DNA of 6,419 nucleotides, taken from NCBI GenBank assembly GCA_945906975.1, contig CAMDRY010000194.1, forward strand, positions 1-6,419. Direction: 5' to 3'. The position numbers were made by a program, and so were the translations under genes. The notes beneath the pieces were generated by a model. That model saw only the letters and a program-made list of their open reading frames with translations, was not told the DNA's origin and ran no database searches. Below, one piece after another: positions 5,798-6,419 of the stretch. Position 1 is the stretch's first letter. Each line of letters starts with the position of its first letter. Source of the DNA: Bordetella parapertussis. GTDB taxonomy: Bacteria; Pseudomonadota; Gammaproteobacteria; Burkholderiales; SG8-39.

Positions 5798-6033
5798 TTT
5801 CGCTCCTGCGAAGCATTATCGGACGAATGCGCGTTTAATTCACCCATTCGTAAAGCTTGAAGGTTAGAGGTTGGAGGTTGGAGGTTGGAGGCAGACCGGC
5901 GGCCGCCGGTAACATTGCGATTGCTATTGGCGTGGCGAAACCCATCTTCAATGTTTTTTTCATGCTGCGCGTCTGCGCCACCGGCGGAGAGCATCAAGCT
6001 TAGCGCAAGGGCTGCGACGCGGATTATTTTCAT
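5794..6033 (-). pseudogene. Short frame with a signal-peptide start, probably a gene remnant
   Basis: The frame encodes 79 residues. Residues 1-22 look like a Sec signal peptide: MKIIR, the hydrophobic core VAALALSLMLSAGG, then ADA-Q as a cleavage site. What follows (HEKNIEDG onward) resembles no family I know, and its last third is translated 7-bp repeat. A second frame, 5835-5963 on the same strand (42 residues), also starts like a signal peptide: MKKTLK, then a core around FATPIAIAML, then PAAAG. Its ATG sits on an A7 run shared with the first frame. Two signal-like starts without mature proteins suggest decayed 5' ends of periplasmic-protein genes, perhaps Bug genes. The first has a weak purine-rich site (AAGAG) before its ATG, and its stop overlaps the VOC start as ATGA. 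A genuine small secreted protein coupled to the VOC gene cannot be excluded. Confidence 0.35.
5861..5890. repeat. 7-bp tandem repeat
   Basis: Four consecutive copies of AGGTTRG are seen: AGGTTAG at 5861-5867, then AGGTTGG at 5868-5874, 5875-5881 and 5882-5888. A partial AGGC-like continuation follows. The array lies 64 bp upstream of the VOC start and inside the doubtful short frames, where it yields low-complexity residues in each frame. It marks the region as non-coding or decayed and could vary in copy number by slippage. Confidence 0.85.
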
Positions 6034-6071
6034 GCCACTCTTGTTAATACTGTCACGCCTTGATTTGCCCG

Positions 6072-6121
6072 GCCATGTCCCCGGCTTTGCGCGGCATGGC
6101 AGGGGACTTGGCTGCCCCTGC
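6072..6121. repeat. GC-rich block of overlapping inverted repeats
   Basis: Three inverted repeats interlock here. GCCATG (6072-6077) pairs with CATGGC (6095-6100); GTCCCC (6077-6082) pairs with GGGGAC (6102-6107); GCAGGGG (6099-6105) pairs with CCCCTGC (6115-6121) around a 9-nt loop. They cannot all form at once, because the second and third compete for the same GGGG. No T-run follows on either strand, so this is not a classical terminator. It lies between the divergent short frame and the membrane-protein gene, and may be an operator, a leader structure or chance GC-rich pairing. Confidence 0.4.
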
Positions 6122-6186
6122 ACATTGGCGCACCCCAGACGGTAAGATCGCCCTGCAGCGCAGGCCGCGCGTTCAACGGAGACATC

Positions 6187-6419
6187 ATGCCCACTGAAAT
6201 ATCCAGCTTTGGCTACCTGCACACCGCAGTGAGCGTACTGCCGCTGGGCTTCGGCGCCTATGCGCTGGCGCAGGACGGCCACATCGATCCGGCGCGCCGC
6301 GCCGGTGGCGCGTATCTTTGCACCATGCTGCTTGGCTGCGCCACCGGCTTTTACATTTTCGCCCACGGCGGCTTCAGCGCCGGTCATGCGCTCACCCTGG
6401 TGATGCTGGCCCTGCTGCT
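6187..6419 (+). CDS. Small integral membrane protein, N-terminal part (DUF2306-like; cut by window edge)
   Basis: The first 77 codons are present and the gene runs off the end of the window. Two or three membrane segments are visible: about residues 11-28 (LHTAVSVLPLGFGAYALA), 42-59 (AYLCTMLLGCATGFYIFA) and the start of a third from about 68. A short loop rich in charge (QDGHIDPARR, 29-38) separates the first two. His12, a basic loop followed by GGAY (40-43), and GFYIF in the second segment recall the DUF2306 class of predicted inner-membrane proteins of unknown function; this match is by eye and weak. GGAG at 6178-6181, 5 nt before the ATG, strongly supports the start. It is divergent from the short frame upstream and shows no link to the catabolic genes. 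Confidence 0.7.
   Translation, partial: MPTEISSFGYLHTAVSVLPLGFGAYALAQDGHIDPARRAGGAYLCTMLLGCATGFYIFAHGGFSAGHALTLVMLALL

Noticed and set aside
6034..6387. A 118-residue N-terminal extension of the short frame, starting at 6387
   Set aside because: It runs antisense to the membrane-protein gene start, which has a good ribosome-binding site, and reads as low-complexity Ala/Gly/Arg sequence.

Overview
The window looks like chromosomal DNA of a betaproteobacterium, probably Burkholderiales (the Bordetella/Achromobacter/Comamonas type). The reasons are a high-GC coding style, two Bug-type tripartite tricarboxylate transporter (TTT) receptors in 3 kb, a gene family greatly expanded in that order, and nearby genes for aromatic or cyclic-compound oxidation and reduction. 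This placement is inferred from gene content, not from a marker gene.

Layout. (1) Positions 1-1346, minus strand: a Bug receptor (381-1346) followed 41 bp later by the first 113 codons of a Rieske ring-hydroxylating oxygenase (1-339, cut by the window edge), probably one operon. (2) 1347-1477: a divergent promoter region with a small inverted repeat, then a LysR-type regulator on the plus strand (1478-2386, more likely starting at 1484). (3) 2414-3406, minus strand: a second Bug receptor, convergent with the regulator. (4) 3407-3638: a 232-bp divergent control region. It holds a consensus -10 box buried in a 15-bp palindrome, followed in the predicted 5' leader of the receptor by about six tandem copies of an 11-bp unit. 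(5) 3639-4814, plus strand: an Old Yellow Enzyme family oxidoreductase of the YqjM type, with Ser in place of the usual flavin-tuning Cys. (6) 4913-5797, minus strand: a two-module VOC (glyoxalase/extradiol fold) protein, convergent with the OYE gene. (7) 5798-6186: a poor-coding stretch with two overlapping short frames that each begin like a secretion signal, a 7-bp tandem repeat, an A7 run and GC-rich stem-forming sequence. It looks like decayed gene starts. (8) 6187 to the end, plus strand: the start of a small integral membrane protein resembling the DUF2306 type.

Together the genes suggest uptake or sensing of organic acids (two periplasmic receptors, no TctA/TctB membrane partners in the window) linked to oxidative or reductive catabolism (Rieske oxygenase, ene-reductase, VOC protein) under a LysR regulator related in layout to the NahR/DntR/LinR group. 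The substrate cannot be read from the sequence. All protein families here are known; the least explained element is the palindrome plus 11-bp repeat array at 3441-3530. I see no tRNA, rRNA, insertion sequence, CRISPR array or complete transport system.
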